NCBI RefSeq assembly: GCF_000196655.1 | Contig: NC_014253.1 | Span: forward strand, 434,001-498,000 | Origin: Methanohalobium evestigatum Z-7303 | GTDB lineage: Archaea; Halobacteriota; Methanosarcinia; Methanosarcinales; Methanosarcinaceae | Direction: 5' to 3' | DNA length: 64,000 nucleotides | Shown: one piece after another, positions 8,087 through 16,612 of the stretch | Numbering within the stretch: the first letter of the stretch is position 1 | Layout: each line of letters begins with the position of its first letter | Program-made: the position numbers and the translations under genes | The notes under the pieces: generated by a model | What the model was told of the DNA's origin: nothing | Database searches by the model: none | Seen by the model: only the letters and a program-made list of their open reading frames with translations

Positions 8087-9724
8087 ATGAGTGGAACTGT
8101 TAACTTAACAGAAAATTACAGTACAGAAGATAAAACAACCTATTCTAAAATTACAAACGATAAAAAAGTCGAAACTTCAAATATTCCAGATTTAACAGTT
8201 ATGAAACGCTGTAGACAGAATAACGAATTCTTTGATTCTCTATGCAATGGTTACATAACTGAATTAGGATATACTCAAGAGGGAGCAGTTAGAGAATTTA
8301 TTACGTTATTAGCTTCACAAACAAGAGATCCAAACCAAATAGAGAGAATATTTGATGGTTCAGGACTTAATAATGGATTTGATGATATAATAAAGAATAA
8401 AATCATCGATGAAGTGCTAGAAAATACTGAACCTACAAGAGCAAAAAAGGATGACCCATATAATAAATACTTTTCAAAAAAAGGAAAGTTCGTTGTTAAG
8501 TATCTTGCAGAAGAAATTTTAAGAGAAAACCATTTCTTTACATTAAAAGATACAAAAGAAGTCTACTATTATCAAAATGGTGTTTATCTACCAAATGGTA
8601 TTGATGAGATTTCCAAACAAGTACAAGATAAACTGGATGAACACTATAGAAAAAGTTACAAAAAAGAGGTTATAGATTATATAAAGACAAAAGCATTAGT
8701 AGACAGAGAATCTATAAACAATAATAAATACATAATAAATCTCAAAAACGGCCTTTATGATGTAAGTAAAGGCAAATTTCTACCACATTCACCAAAATAT
8801 ATGTCTACCATCCAGTTACCAGTGTATTATAAGCCAGAAGCTGAATGTCCAAATATTGAAAAATTCCTTTCTGATGTTACGAAGTCTGATAAAGATAAAC
8901 AATTGATATTTGAGTGGATTGGATATACACTAATTCCTAACACTAGGCTCCAAAAATTCGTGATGTTTTATGGCCCACGAGATGGTGGAAAAAGTGTCTT
9001 AATAAAGCTTATCACTTGTTTATTGGGCAACTATAATGTCAGCGGTGAAAGTCTACAAAACCTAGAGAATGATGATTTTTCAATAGCTAATCTAGAAGGA
9101 AAATTATTAAACGCATTTCCAGATCTTCCTGATTATGGTTTTTATCAGAATTCAGTTATTAAAATTATGACTGGTGATGATGGATATATTAGAGTAAATA
9201 TTAAAAAAGTACAACCATACAAGACTACAATCACAGCCCGTTTAATGTTTTCCACTAACAATCTACCTGTGATAAAAAACCCAGATGAAGCTTTCTTTAA
9301 AAGGTTGATGTTAATCGAATTTCCAAATACATTCCAGGGTGACAGCAAGGATGTAAACCTTATTGACAAATTAACAACATCTGAAGAATTATCAGGGTTG
9401 TTGAACAAAGCAATTGCAGCATTAGAAAGATTGCTTAAAAATGGTGAATTTTCTTATGACCTGAACCCTCTAGAAAACATGGAATTATACCAGAAACTTA
9501 GTAATCCTGTTGCTAAATTTGCTGATGAATGTGTTGGAGAAAGTAATGAATACACATTTAAAGTTGATATGTATAATGCCTATGTAGAATGGTGTGAAAA
9601 AGAAGATATTGTGCCTTTAAAAAAGAATGAATTTGGTAAACAATTCAAAAATCTAGGTTATAGAGATTCCAGGTTAAATACAGGTGATAGATCTTATTGT
9701 TGGGATGGGGTGTCACTTATTTAA
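8087..9724 (+). CDS. Replication protein, SF3 helicase (D5/P4-primase type)
   Basis: A 545-residue plasmid/virus-type replication protein of the D5-N plus superfamily-3 helicase group. Residues 1-130 are a poorly conserved N-terminus, 130-270 a D5-N-like region, and 290-440 the helicase: Walker A GPRDGGKS (about residue 302), Walker B-like LLNAFPDLPD and motif C ARLMFSTNNLP with the sensor asparagine. A C-terminal winged-helix-like segment follows. It should unwind DNA at the element's origin. No archaeo-eukaryotic primase signature was seen. The ATG at 8087 is chosen because AGGTGAT lies 7-8 bases upstream; a GTG at 8075 has no such site. Repeats flank the gene on both sides. Confidence 0.85.
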   Translation: MSGTVNLTENYSTEDKTTYSKITNDKKVETSNIPDLTVMKRCRQNNEFFDSLCNGYITELGYTQEGAVREFITLLASQTRDPNQIERIFDGSGLNNGFDDIIKNKIIDEVLENTEPTRAKKDDPYNKYFSKKGKFVVKYLAEEILRENHFFTLKDTKEVYYYQNGVYLPNGIDEISKQVQDKLDEHYRKSYKKEVIDYIKTKALVDRESINNNKYIINLKNGLYDVSKGKFLPHSPKYMSTIQLPVYYKPEAECPNIEKFLSDVTKSDKDKQLIFEWIGYTLIPNTRLQKFVMFYGPRDGGKSVLIKLITCLLGNYNVSGESLQNLENDDFSIANLEGKLLNAFPDLPDYGFYQNSVIKIMTGDDGYIRVNIKKVQPYKTTITARLMFSTNNLPVIKNPDEAFFKRLMLIEFPNTFQGDSKDVNLIDKLTTSEELSGLLNKAIAALERLLKNGEFSYDLNPLENMELYQKLSNPVAKFADECVGESNEYTFKVDMYNAYVEWCEKEDIVPLKKNEFGKQFKNLGYRDSRLNTGDRSYCWDGVSLI

Positions 9725-9902
9725 AATGACCTTATCCCCACCTATTTTATTTACTTAATATTTTCTTTTACTGTAGTTTTTGATGTCTAAGTCTTATATG
9801 TAAATCTTTTATTACATTTTATTATCATCTTACAATCATAAATATTTTAGGTTTGAGTTTAGACAATGTCCTATTAATTTCCACTTTGGTCACCCTTGGT
9901 CT

Positions 9903-9987
9903 ATGTACAGGAAGTGAAATAAATCGTACCAAATGAGTACCAAATCATTAGGTACAAACTCTAATAAACTTCCTGTAACTGACTAAG
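9903..9987 (+). repeat. 85-bp repeat unit, copy A
   Basis: Matches 10251-10335 with about three differences. The unit is itself bounded by an inverted repeat: TACAGGAAGT near its start and ACTTCCTGTA near its end. Inner GTACC/GGTAC words are also inverted. It ends in the CTGACTAAG word shared with the 5.5-kb iteron cluster. Confidence 0.75.
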
Positions 9988-10250
9988 AGAGACCAATTTA
10001 ATTTTTAATAATTTAATCTGACTTAGTCCTATACGGGTTAGTTATGTAAAATACCAAATGTTTCACATCATCTAAGAACTGTCTAAGCTCTTCGTCAAAA
10101 AATATTTTATTAATTTATCATTTTCTTTTATTTTTTATCATGTTTTCCATATTTAGCTTAGACAGTTAGACAACATTGGGTTTTTATTCCTCTATTACTG
10201 GTTAAACTCTGCAAGAGGACTAAATAATTCTCAAGTATTCATTTTGTCAG

Positions 10251-10335
10251 ATGTACAGGAGGTGAAATAAATCGTACTAAATGAGTACCAAATCATTGGG
10301 TACAAACTCTAATAAACTTCCTGTAACTGACTAAG
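10251..10335 (+). repeat. 85-bp repeat unit, copy B
   Basis: Second copy of the unit at 9903-9987. One arm of the terminal inverted repeat is TACAGGAGGT here, which still pairs with ACTTCCTGTA if one G-U pair is allowed. This suggests that the pairing, in DNA or RNA, may matter. Confidence 0.75.
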
Positions 10336-10456
10336 GGTTACCAATTAGTATATCAAGTCTTCCTAATAATTTAATTAAATCTCATTTGTAAAATTCTAAA
10401 ATTCAAGGGTGTTAGTAAAAATCAGTACCTGATACCTCTGAATCGAAGATGGGTTA

Positions 10457-10490
10457 CATCGGAAACAAAAGGACACACTAATTTCCGATG
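10457..10490. repeat. 9-bp inverted repeat
   Basis: CATCGGAAA (10457-10465) and TTTCCGATG (10482-10490) form a perfect stem with a 16-nt loop, between the 85-bp units and the TAAAGTCGA sites. Confidence 0.5.
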
Positions 10491-10530
10491 AATACAATGA
10501 ACTTCCACTTTAGCTTAACTATATTTCAAT

Positions 10531-10654
10531 TAAAGTCGAGATTATGGTTATATCTAATAAATTCTCCACTTTAATTAAAATGTATTCTTATTAAAGTCGA
10601 GATACATAGTAAAATTTTTCGACTTTAGTAAACCTATATTTTAATTAAAGTCGA
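10531..10654. repeat. TAAAGTCGA sites and hairpin copy 2
   Basis: TAAAGTCGA occurs at 10531, 10592 and 10646, and its complement TCGACTTTA at 10619. The last two form the same 9-bp hairpin as at 6431-6466. Spacing between the direct sites is about 55-60 bp. Binding sites for a replication or copy-control protein are likely. Confidence 0.55.
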
Positions 10655-10789
10655 GAACTATCCTGAAACCATTCTAAAAGAATGAATTCACTAACTATTC
10701 TCATTATGAAATTGGTATATTAACAGTTTTCCAGAAGAAATCAAGTATATATGTACTTCTTATGAAAACTAAGAATATTCTATGAAAAT

Positions 10790-10933
10790 GCCTAGGTGGG
10801 ACATATAATAAAGAGTTACTCTATATTTTATGGGGGAGGGTAAGATAGCTGCGGATTATTCTGAAACTCCACATGTATTGACAAATTAAATTATAAGTTC
10901 CATGTTAATAAACTGGTCTTTTTGTTAACATCG
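10790..10933 (+). ncRNA. Conserved non-coding element, copy 1
   Basis: About 145 nt shared with 13528-13676 and, over its first 90 nt, with 18945-19035. The core is GCCTAGGTGGGACATATAAT, a GAGTTACTC motif, a G-run, then AAGATAGCTGCG and GAAACTCCACATGTATTGAC. GAGTT can pair with the later AACTC. It ends with ATGTTAA/TTAACAT, which form a hairpin. No open frame runs through it. Strand and transcription are inferred from the closing hairpin and from the relation to gene direction. Confidence 0.5.
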
Positions 10934-11274
10934 AACACTATACTTAAACCTACTTTTACTTGATTTAAAATTTAAGTTTATCACACTAACTTGTATGCAC
11001 CATGAAATATTTAGTAAAAATTCAGTCAGTACAATTATTACTAATTGATTATTTAGTCAGATACAGTTAATAGTTATTATTTTCCAGAATTTTAGACAAA
11101 AAACTCTAATATTGGGATTTAACCCATATTATTGACTAATACCTGTAAATGACTAATATAAGTCAAGTATTTCTAATATTCCAAACAAAACTTTGCCAAA
11201 TATATAAAATAAATATAATTTTTAGCCTTATTAAAATGGCTAAATACTGATTTACACATAAATATAACTGGTTT

Positions 11275-13464
11275 TTGATATTCAGGGAGGCTTCAAAAAT
11301 ATCCAACAATGTATTAAATTCACTCTATATGGTGATGAATGAAGGGGTTTGTTTTCATGAAATCATCTATGATAAAAAAGGATCTCCAGTTGATTATTTG
11401 ATAACAGATTGTAATCCTGCTTATGAATCAATTATCGGATTGAAAAGACATGAGGTGATAGGACAAAAAGCTTCAGAAGTTTATGGTGCAGGTGAACCTC
11501 CTTATTTATCTACATATGCAAAAGTGGCTGAAACTGGTGAACAAACATATTTTGAAACTTATTTTCCACCATTTGACAAATATTTCAAAATATCTGCTAT
11601 ATCACCTGAAAAAGGAAAATTTGTAACTATCTTTAACGATATCACAGAATATAAAAACTTAAAAGATGATCTCCAACGAACAATAAATGAATTCAATTAT
11701 CTTTTTGACAGCATGGAAGATGCTCTTTTTGTAGGTGATTTGGAAGGCAACATCCTTGATGTTAATGAAACTGCTGTTAAAAGATTGGGTTATTCCAAGC
11801 AAGAATTACTTTCAATGAATATTAAAGATATAGATGAGCTTTATGATGAAGACGGTATTAATGACAATATTCTAAATCTTCCTGAAAATGGGAAACAAAA
11901 GTTTGAATCGGTTCATATAACAAATAATGGTACTAGAATCCCTGTAGAAATCAATTCAAACTTGATTAAATATAAAGAAAAAACAGCGGTTCTTAGTGTA
12001 GTCCGTAATATTACTGATAGAAAAAACGCAGAAAAACTGATTCAAAGAAAAATACAGGAACAAAAGGCACTGTTGTCATCTACACCTGCTTATGTATATT
12101 TAAAAGATAGTAAATTGAATTATCTTACAGCAAATGATGCTTTTTGTAAAGTGGTTGGTTTTTCAATTGAAAATATAAAAGGCAAGAATGATTTCGATTT
12201 CTTACCAGAAAAAGAAGCAGAAAAATACCGTTCAGATGATACATCGGTTATGGAATCCAGAAAACCGATTTATAATTTGGAAGAAAAATATACTACATCC
12301 GAAGGAGAAATAAGGTGGGCTCTTACATCCAAAGTACCTTATTTTGATACTGAAGGAAATGTAATAGGTATAGTTGGTAGTTCACTGGATATTACTGAAA
12401 GGAAACGAATGTATGAGAAATTAGAAAGAGCTGAATATGAAAAAAGGGCTTTACTTAATTCTACTTCAGAAATAGTTGTGTACCATGACCTTGAGGGCAA
12501 GATTTTATGGTGTAATAAAGCAGCTACTAAATTTACGGGTCTAAATTGCAGAGATATGATAGGTCAGTATTGTTATAAACTGCTGTACAATAAATCAGAA
12601 ATTTGTGACAATTGTCCTATATATGAAATTGTAAAAACCGGAAAACATTATGAAGAAACTGTGACCTTTACAAACAAAATATTGAACGTTAAAAAGGACC
12701 CAGTTCGAAATACCAGTGGAGATATAATTGGAATTATAACTGTTACCAATGATATCACTGATAGAGTTAAAACCGAAGAGAAAATAGAGAAATATGCAGA
12801 GGAATTGGAAAAAATAAATATAGAGCTTGAACATCGTGTTCGGAAACAGACAGAAGATATCATAAATGCTGAAAGGACAAGAGAACTTGAACTCCATCAC
12901 AGAATAAAAAATAATCTTCAGGTTATATCAAGTTTGCTCAGCCTTCAATCAGAAAAATTCACAGATGATGAAGTAAAAGATGCTTTCATAGATACACAAA
13001 ACCGTGTTAAATCAATGTCTCTTGTCCACAATAAATTGTACCAAACCAAAGGGCTGGAGAATGTAAACTCAAAAGACTACATAGAAGACCTTGTTGACCA
13101 TTTGGTAGGTTTATATGGTGGTTCTAACATTACTATAAAAATCGATGTTCAGGATATATATTTTGGAATCGATACCATTATTCCACTTGGAATGATTATC
13201 ACTGAACTTCTGTCTAACTCTTTGAAATATGCGTTCTTTGATGATGAACAAGGTGAAGTATATATTGGACTTTATCGGAATGAAGAAGGAAATTATAAAT
13301 TAATTGTAGCTGATAATGGCAAGGGCTTTTCAGAGGATATTGATATAGAAGAACCTAATACACTTGGTCTACAGCTAGTAAATAGCCTTGTCGACCAGAT
13401 TAATGGTGACTTTGAAGCAGAGACTATAAATGGTACAAAATTTGTCATCGAGTTTAATAATTAA
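11275..13464 (+). CDS. Multi-PAS sensor histidine kinase (HisKA_2 type)
   Basis: A 729-residue soluble sensor kinase. Four PAS-type domains (about residues 10-125, 135-255, 260-375, 385-500) each end in the typical DIT-x-x-K/R linker. The fourth carries a CDNC motif. A coiled coil (500-535) leads to a HisKA_2 domain with the phospho-acceptor in LELHHRIKNNLQ, then a HATPase domain with ELLSNSLKYAF (N box) and DNGKGF (G1). No membrane segment, so it senses an internal signal. No response regulator is nearby. The start is uncertain: TTG 11275 lacks a ribosome binding site, while GGGAGG at 11285-11290 precedes an in-frame ATA at 11299. Copies of the conserved non-coding element lie on both sides. 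Confidence 0.9.
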   Translation: MIFREASKISNNVLNSLYMVMNEGVCFHEIIYDKKGSPVDYLITDCNPAYESIIGLKRHEVIGQKASEVYGAGEPPYLSTYAKVAETGEQTYFETYFPPFDKYFKISAISPEKGKFVTIFNDITEYKNLKDDLQRTINEFNYLFDSMEDALFVGDLEGNILDVNETAVKRLGYSKQELLSMNIKDIDELYDEDGINDNILNLPENGKQKFESVHITNNGTRIPVEINSNLIKYKEKTAVLSVVRNITDRKNAEKLIQRKIQEQKALLSSTPAYVYLKDSKLNYLTANDAFCKVVGFSIENIKGKNDFDFLPEKEAEKYRSDDTSVMESRKPIYNLEEKYTTSEGEIRWALTSKVPYFDTEGNVIGIVGSSLDITERKRMYEKLERAEYEKRALLNSTSEIVVYHDLEGKILWCNKAATKFTGLNCRDMIGQYCYKLLYNKSEICDNCPIYEIVKTGKHYEETVTFTNKILNVKKDPVRNTSGDIIGIITVTNDITDRVKTEEKIEKYAEELEKINIELEHRVRKQTEDIINAERTRELELHHRIKNNLQVISSLLSLQSEKFTDDEVKDAFIDTQNRVKSMSLVHNKLYQTKGLENVNSKDYIEDLVDHLVGLYGGSNITIKIDVQDIYFGIDTIIPLGMIITELLSNSLKYAFFDDEQGEVYIGLYRNEEGNYKLIVADNGKGFSEDIDIEEPNTLGLQLVNSLVDQINGDFEAETINGTKFVIEFNN

Positions 13465-13976
13465 TTCTATACATTTCACAATAATTCTGATGTCTATATT
13501 ACTTGATACCAATTATCCTATATAACAGCCTGGATGGGACATATAATAAAGAGTTACTCTATATTTAATAGGGGGCCTTAAGATAGCTGCGAATTATCTT
13601 GAAACTCCACACGTATTGACAATAAATCAAATATTGGATTTTTCATGTTAACGGACTAGGATTCTAATTAACGTGGAGATTGAATTTTTGGTACGTCTGA
13701 TTTCCTTTATTTATACTATCCTGCACAATACTAAATCTATTCAAATCCTGCAAGAAACACTACGTATATTATTTTTATCAAATAATTCATCGAATCCTGA
13801 TGTGGATGAACACCTTTATATACTTTAAATGCGTATTAGAGTTGCTTAAAGATAAAGACTGTTTGATTAAACGTATTGGTATTTAATGATGTTACTTTAA
13901 CTGTACATACTATTTTTCCGTTATGTAATCCATCCTGTTTGTGTCTTTTTAGCGTTAATACAAGGATGTGAAAATT
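13465..13976. other. Intergenic region with RNA-like element
   Basis: No gene is seen. The first part holds copy 2 of the conserved element. The remainder (13680-13976) is an A+T-rich leader of the TRAM gene, without a recognised riboswitch. Confidence 0.4.
13528..13676 (+). ncRNA. Conserved non-coding element, copy 2
   Basis: Closely matches copy 1 over about 95 nt and again at the closing hairpin. Here the closing stem is CATGTTAA/TTAACGTG, with a G-U pair where copy 1 has a standard pair, so pairing is kept although the bases changed. The 17 bases upstream (AATTATCCTATATAACA, 13511-13527) are shared with copy 3 and include a TATA-like word, suggesting a shared promoter-proximal segment. 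Confidence 0.5.
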
Positions 13977-14180
13977 TTGTTTAATAGAGATGACTCAGCT
14001 CCAGTTAGATCTGGAGAAAGATACGATGTAGAAATTGAGAATATTGCAAGTAAAGGCGATGGAATCGCCAGAGTTGGTGGCTTTGTTATTTTTGTACCAG
14101 ACACCTCTGTCGGCGATGAAGTCACAATTGCAGTTACCAAAGTAATGGATAATTTCGCTTTCGGTGAAATAGCCCAATAA
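13977..14180 (+). CDS. Stand-alone TRAM-domain protein
   Basis: A 67-residue protein made of one TRAM domain: YDVEIENIASKGDGIARV, then GFVIFVPDTSVGDEV and IAVTKVMDNFAFGEI. TRAM domains bind RNA. In methanogens such small proteins act as RNA chaperones, some induced by cold. The TTG at 13977 is preferred because AAGGA lies about 10 bases upstream and family members begin with MF; the GTG at 13968 is too close to that site. A long leader and a clear terminator make it monocistronic. It is unusual as element cargo and may have been picked up from the host. Confidence 0.85.
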   Translation: MFNRDDSAPVRSGERYDVEIENIASKGDGIARVGGFVIFVPDTSVGDEVTIAVTKVMDNFAFGEIAQ

Positions 14181-14196
14181 ACTCAATCTTCAAATA

Positions 14197-14228
14197 AAAG
14201 GAATGTTATTATGCATTCCTTTTTTATT
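14197..14228 (+). terminator. Hairpin terminator after TRAM gene
   Basis: AAAGGAATG (14197-14205) pairs with CATTCCTTT (14214-14222) and runs into a T tract. This is a clear intrinsic-style terminator. Confidence 0.75.
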
Positions 14229-14414
14229 TTTAACTACTCTTTTTCTAATATATAAGTTCACAATGAGGAACTTTTTACAAATTCCACTGTGGATGAAAAA
14301 TTTTGAGCTAATAACTGTGTATATACTTGATTTCTTGTGGAGAATAAATTTCGATATCTAATCCTTTATAATATGAGTTTCCATAAAAAACAAAGTATTA
14401 ATGAGGGATAAGAA

Positions 14415-15758
14415 TTGAAAAAAATTACTAAAATACTAATTATCATGTTGCTTTTTACATCTATAGCGGCATTAGGTTGCACTGAAAATTCAGACACAGG
14501 TGTAGATGGTACAAATCAAAACGATGATAATACAGAAACAGAAAATCCAAACCAAGATAATGATTCAAAAGAAGCCAGTTTGAACGAATCTGATACATTA
14601 AGAATTGGTGCTTTTAATATTCAAGTATTTGGAACCAGCAAGGCTTCAGAACCTGAAACCATGAATACAATCGCCAAGATAATCCGCAATTATGACATTA
14701 TAGCAATTCAGGAGATAAGAGATAAATCAGAAAATTCACTTCCTCAACTAGTAGAACTTGTTAATGAAGGCGATTATAATTACGATTTTGTAATGAGTGA
14801 ACGTCTGGGTAGAACTGTAAGTAAAGAACAATATGCTTACATTTACAACACTGCAACTGTAGATATCTCAAACAATCCACATACATATCCAGAACCTGAA
14901 GGAACTGATCCTTTCCATAGGCAACCATATATTGCATCTTTTGAAGCTGTCAATGGCAATTTTGATGCTACTTTTATCACAGTACATACAGACCCAGATG
15001 AAGCTACTGAAGAAATCAATGCACTGGATTCTGTAGTAGAATATACCCATGAAAAATACTCTGAAGAAAGAGATTTCATTGTAATGGGCGACCTGAACGC
15101 TGATGGTTCGTATTTTGATGAAGACTTAGATTCGACAATGCATAATGATTATTACTACTGGTGCATCGGGGACGATATTGATACAACAACTGGTTCCACT
15201 GATTACACCTATGACAGGATAATCATTACAGAACCTGCTATGGAAGATTTCACAGATGATGCTCACATTTACAGGTACGATGACAAATATGACCTGAAAC
15301 ATGATGAAACGATGGATGTATCAGACCATTATCCTGTATATGCGACATTCTGGACCAATAAAGACGATGATAATATAACTTCAAATTATACACCTTCAGA
15401 ACAAACTTTGACGTCTGAAAATAATGGTTATATAAATGATTCCAGTACTGAAGACCATGAAGATGTATATATCAGTGATTTGTCCTTGGAAGATGAATGG
15501 GTTAAAATAACAAACCCAGGAGAGACTTCTGTAGACCTAAATAACTGGAAAATCGAAGATGAAGCAAATCACGCTTACGAATTTACAGACTTCACTTTGG
15601 GTCCTAACAACACTGTGACATTGTACACTGATGAAGGTACCGATGCTGAAAATCAATTGTATTGGGGAAGCGGAAGAGCTATTTGGAACAACGATGGTGA
15701 TAATGCTTATCTTTATGATTCAACAGGAGAATTAGTAGATAGTTATCAAGGTGATTGA
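14415..15758 (+). CDS. Lipoprotein DNase I-like nuclease with lamin-tail domain
   Basis: A 447-residue exported protein. The signal peptide ends in a lipobox (ALGC, Cys near residue 22), followed by an Asn/Asp-rich linker. Residues 60-315 are an endonuclease/exonuclease/phosphatase domain with RIGAFNIQVFG, AIQEIRD (metal-binding Glu), FITVHTDP, VMGDLNADGSYFD and the catalytic SDHYPVYATF. Residues 350-447 form a lamin-tail-like beta domain (VKITNPGETSVDLNNWKIED). It should cut DNA outside the cell while tethered to the surface. Translation starts at TTG 14415 after GAGGGAT. Together with the thermonuclease it gives the element two surface nucleases. Confidence 0.9.
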   Translation: MKKITKILIIMLLFTSIAALGCTENSDTGVDGTNQNDDNTETENPNQDNDSKEASLNESDTLRIGAFNIQVFGTSKASEPETMNTIAKIIRNYDIIAIQEIRDKSENSLPQLVELVNEGDYNYDFVMSERLGRTVSKEQYAYIYNTATVDISNNPHTYPEPEGTDPFHRQPYIASFEAVNGNFDATFITVHTDPDEATEEINALDSVVEYTHEKYSEERDFIVMGDLNADGSYFDEDLDSTMHNDYYYWCIGDDIDTTTGSTDYTYDRIIITEPAMEDFTDDAHIYRYDDKYDLKHDETMDVSDHYPVYATFWTNKDDDNITSNYTPSEQTLTSENNGYINDSSTEDHEDVYISDLSLEDEWVKITNPGETSVDLNNWKIEDEANHAYEFTDFTLGPNNTVTLYTDEGTDAENQLYWGSGRAIWNNDGDNAYLYDSTGELVDSYQGD

Positions 15759-15774
15759 GCATTTGGATATAAAA

Positions 15775-15806
15775 AAGCTGGATTAGAGGAGATGAATATC
15801 CAGCTT
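15775..15806 (+). terminator. 9-bp hairpin after nuclease gene
   Basis: AAGCTGGAT (15775-15783) pairs with ATCCAGCTT (15798-15806). It lies between the convergent nuclease gene and the small minus-strand frame and could end both transcripts. Confidence 0.6.
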
Positions 15807-15810
15807 TCAA

Positions 15811-15897
15811 TTATTTCAGATTAAGACCACGGTTGATTCTTTCAAATTGCTCATAGTATTTAGCACGCTGTATAAGTTCTTTGAAATATTCGTCCAT
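15811..15897 (-). CDS. Micro-protein (28 aa)
   Basis: A 28-residue frame starting at ATG 15897 with GGTGAT 4-5 bases upstream. It begins MDEYFKELIQRAKYYEQF and is one amphipathic helix. It ends just at the preceding hairpin. The ribosome binding site and terminator support it; there is no family evidence. Confidence 0.4.
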   Translation of the reverse strand: MDEYFKELIQRAKYYEQFERINRGLNLK

Positions 15898-15999
15898 TTC
15901 TATCACCAAACATCACTATGAAACCTAAAATATAAAAAGAAGAACCAAACGGTGTGAAAGTATTCAGTGATTATGCAATAAGGATATTAAAGAATACAA

Positions 16000-16593
16000 T
16001 TGATCAAGAACATCATAGAAAAATTAATATCAAGTAACCTGAGATATAAAATTACTATGTCTGATAAGAAAATTGATGCTGATTTTATTAAATATTGGAT
16101 GCCTTTCTATGATAAACCCGATATCGGTGCAGACTATTCTGAATACACTTCAATTATGAATAAAGTTCATAGAGATGTAGCTAACGGTACTATCTATGAA
16201 TCGACTTTTAAGGACATATTAGATTGGAAAGCAGCTAGAATAAAGGGCAAAGTTGATTGGAACAACTTTGAATATTATGATAATACATTCAAAGAGATGC
16301 TAAAAGCTGAAGATGATGCTAAACTATCAATTTTATGTCAATTAGATGGAATCGGTGTACCTACTGCATCTACTATATTACATTTTATATATCCTGAAAG
16401 ATTCCCAATTATTGACTATAGAGTAATGGAAGTTCTAAACAACTTTGGGTATCTTAATACTAAGAATGCAACTAGCGAAAGTAATTATCATAAATATCGC
16501 AATGTGATTCTAAATATTGCTGCTGAATCTAATTGCTCACTTAGCGAATTGGACAGAGCTCTATTTGCTTATCACAAAGAAAACTTAGATTAA
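16000..16593 (+). CDS. HhH (DNA-glycosylase-fold-like) protein
   Basis: A 197-residue protein. The central part reads LCQLDGIGVPTASTILHFIY followed by RFPIIDYRVMEVL. This is the helix-hairpin-helix plus aspartate pattern of the HhH-GPD DNA glycosylase superfamily, in which Gly-x-Gly contacts the DNA backbone and the following Asp (here in IIDYR) is catalytic. The N-terminal half is unlike known glycosylases. It could excise or recognise modified bases. It is the first of three genes in tandem. The TTG start at 16000 has no clear ribosome binding site; ATG 16057 is an alternative. Confidence 0.65.
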   Translation: MIKNIIEKLISSNLRYKITMSDKKIDADFIKYWMPFYDKPDIGADYSEYTSIMNKVHRDVANGTIYESTFKDILDWKAARIKGKVDWNNFEYYDNTFKEMLKAEDDAKLSILCQLDGIGVPTASTILHFIYPERFPIIDYRVMEVLNNFGYLNTKNATSESNYHKYRNVILNIAAESNCSLSELDRALFAYHKENLD

Positions 16594-16612
16594 TAATGGA
16601 GAATATTCCAAT

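Larger units (their letters stand above)
9725..11274. other. 1.5-kb non-coding repeat region (origin candidate)
   Basis: No gene is supported in this long stretch. It holds two 85-bp near-identical units, a 9-bp hairpin at 10457-10490, several TAAAGTCGA sites at 10531-10655, a copy of a conserved RNA-like element at 10790-10933, and scattered TTAGTCAG/CTGACTAA words. Its position right after the replication protein makes it the best candidate for the element's replication origin. Confidence 0.5.
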
